Source: Pseudanabaena sp. (lineage in GTDB: Bacteria > Cyanobacteriota > Cyanobacteriia > Pseudanabaenales > Pseudanabaenaceae). Taken from it: 64,000 nt of DNA. Where the stretch lies: the NCBI GenBank assembly GCA_003249035.1, contig QBMK01000006.1:62001-126000 (forward strand), in the 5' to 3' direction. Positions within the stretch are counted from its first letter, which is position 1; every line of letters starts with the position of its first letter. The notes below the pieces were generated by a model, which had not been told where the DNA came from, searched no databases, and saw nothing but the letters and a program-made list of their open reading frames with translations. The position numbers and the translations under genes were made by a program. Shown piece after piece: positions 62,958 to 64,000 of the stretch.

Positions 62958-64000
62958 ATGAAAACTGTCACTATTATTGGCTGCGGTGTAATCGGGGCAA
63001 TGCTCGCTTATGAACTAAGCAAAACTGAGCTAAAAGTGACGGTACTTGAAGCAAACGCTCTCCCTGCAATGGTAGCAACTGGTTCGGCGTTAGGAGTATT
63101 GATGGCAGTTTCTAGCTCCAAGGCGAAAGGGCCGTTAGTCAAGTTGCGCTTGGCTAGTCTAAAAATGTACGATTGCCTGATCGATGAGTTAACAACCCAA
63201 ACAAAACGCAATATTCTTTACAATCGCAACGGTATTTTAAGTTTTTTACGATCGCCTGAGGAAAAAAATAAAGCGCGATCGCTAATTGAAATTCGCAAAG
63301 AACAGGGATTTGAGTTGCAATGGCTTGAACGTGATGTAATTTCTCAACAATACTCACAATGGCTAACTGAAGATGGCATACTAAGTCCATGCGATCGGGC
63401 GGTGCATCCAACTCAGCTTGTCGATGCGTTAGTTGACGCAGCTACTCAAAATGGGGTGAAGTTTCAGTGGAATGCACCAGTAAAATGCCTAGAAGACATC
63501 AAAAGCGATCGCATCGTGGTGACTTCCGGCTTAGGCAGTAACGTCTTACTTGCCCAAATTTTGAAAAACTGTTCACAAGCTAGAGAGCAGGATCTTTTGC
63601 TGCCAGTGGGCGGTCAAGCTCTTTTATTACAAGTCCCCGGACTAAATTTACAAACCATTATTAATGCTGAAAATGAAGATCACTCAGACATTAATATCGT
63701 GCCGTTAGGTAACGATCAATATTGGCTCGGCGCAACCCTAGAATTTGAGCCTGTTGAATTGCCCCACGAGGCTAATATTTCGCTACTGCTAGAACAGGCG
63801 ATCTCATGGTGTCCTACTTTTAAGCAAGCTAAAGTTTTAAAAACATGGGCAGGAGATCGACCCAGACCGGATGGATTCCAATCCCCTATTTTAGGGTTTG
63901 TGCCAGACCATCCCCATATATTGATTGCTACAGGACATTATCGTAATGGTGTGATGATGGCTCCTGTGACTGCTCAAATTACAAGAGATTTACTACTAAC
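62958..64000 (+). CDS. thiO: FAD-dependent amino-acid oxidase, glycine oxidase-like (partial)
   Basis: The frame opens at ATG 62958 and runs off the window after about 347 codons with no stop. N-terminal dinucleotide site TIIGCGVIGAMLAYEL, substrate-domain strands and the C-terminal GHYRNGVMMAPVTAQI typical of ThiO/DadA-like DAO proteins. ThiO oxidises glycine to the imine used for the thiazole of thiamine. The end is nearly complete, as family members finish shortly after this motif. Confidence 0.85.
   Translation, partial: MKTVTIIGCGVIGAMLAYELSKTELKVTVLEANALPAMVATGSALGVLMAVSSSKAKGPLVKLRLASLKMYDCLIDELTTQTKRNILYNRNGILSFLRSPEEKNKARSLIEIRKEQGFELQWLERDVISQQYSQWLTEDGILSPCDRAVHPTQLVDALVDAATQNGVKFQWNAPVKCLEDIKSDRIVVTSGLGSNVLLAQILKNCSQAREQDLLLPVGGQALLLQVPGLNLQTIINAENEDHSDINIVPLGNDQYWLGATLEFEPVELPHEANISLLLEQAISWCPTFKQAKVLKTWAGDRPRPDGFQSPILGFVPDHPHILIATGHYRNGVMMAPVTAQITRDLLL

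Noticed and set aside
1-64000. rRNA, tRNA, tmRNA, RNase P RNA and riboswitches
   Set aside because: I scanned intergenic stretches by eye for their signatures and found none; a covariance-model search would be decisive.

Overview
The window looks like chromosomal DNA of a filamentous, Pseudanabaena-like cyanobacterium. The evidence is the very dense GCGATCGC (HIP1) octamers, cyanobacterium-typical genes (HmpF, DUF1825, DUF4335, the Npun_F5749-type FMN protein, phasin-like and ABC1/AarF proteins), lpxB and Lpt/Wza envelope genes, and moderately AT-rich intergenic DNA full of long palindromes. No rRNA, tRNA, CRISPR array, prophage or intact insertion sequence was found. Genus is an inference; coordinates and motifs were read by eye.

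Layout. 1-7.6 kb: tail of an LptF/G permease, an acidic hypothetical protein, a GAF protein, a class II aldolase, gatB, rpmI-rplT, lpxB. 7.8-9.9 kb: a small accessory patch with a VapBC-like toxin-antitoxin pair and a methyltransferase gene that ends in an integron-type attC site. 10.1-15.8 kb: eight same-strand genes forming a periplasmic redox-stress locus: ECF sigma factor, RskA-like anti-sigma, Met-rich MXKDX lipoprotein, DM13 lipoprotein, DipZ-type redoxin, CcdA, cytochrome b561 and an MsrP/YedY-like molybdoenzyme. 15.9-30.8 kb: FMN protein, UvrD/RecB-like ATPase, two membrane proteins, a GH38 alpha-mannosidase broken by one in-frame stop, HU, EamA transporter, GGDEF protein, glycosyltransferase, J-domain/pentapeptide protein, RlpA. 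31-38 kb: a signalling block with two von Willebrand A proteins, adenylate cyclase, response regulator, zinc-ribbon/FHA protein and a DUF4335 protein. 38-51 kb: housekeeping and small cyanobacterial genes (comF, moeB-type, GIY-YIG membrane protein, ABC permease, hmpF, cyclophilin, rsmI, pseudouridine synthase, AarF). 51.7-56.8 kb: ppk2 and exopolysaccharide genes (ugd, UDP-glucuronate decarboxylase-like, Wza-like). 56.9-64 kb: HAD hydrolase, ribE, tig-clpP-clpX, FHA protein, partial thiO.

Most notable items. (1) The 10.1-15.8 kb locus has the parts list of the proteobacterial SigF/NrsF-MrpX-YedYZ hypochlorite-scavenging system (sacrificial Met-rich peptide plus Met-sulfoxide reductase), but built from cyanobacterial and actinobacterial-type parts (SigK/RskA, split DipZ, DM13). 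(2) A lone attC gene cassette without an integrase. (3) Three 103-bp copies of a two-hairpin element whose stems vary with compensating changes. (4) A family of long intergenic palindromes with conserved CATAAAACC tips; one supplies the ATG start codons of two divergent genes. (5) A MITE-like element with perfect 20-bp ends.
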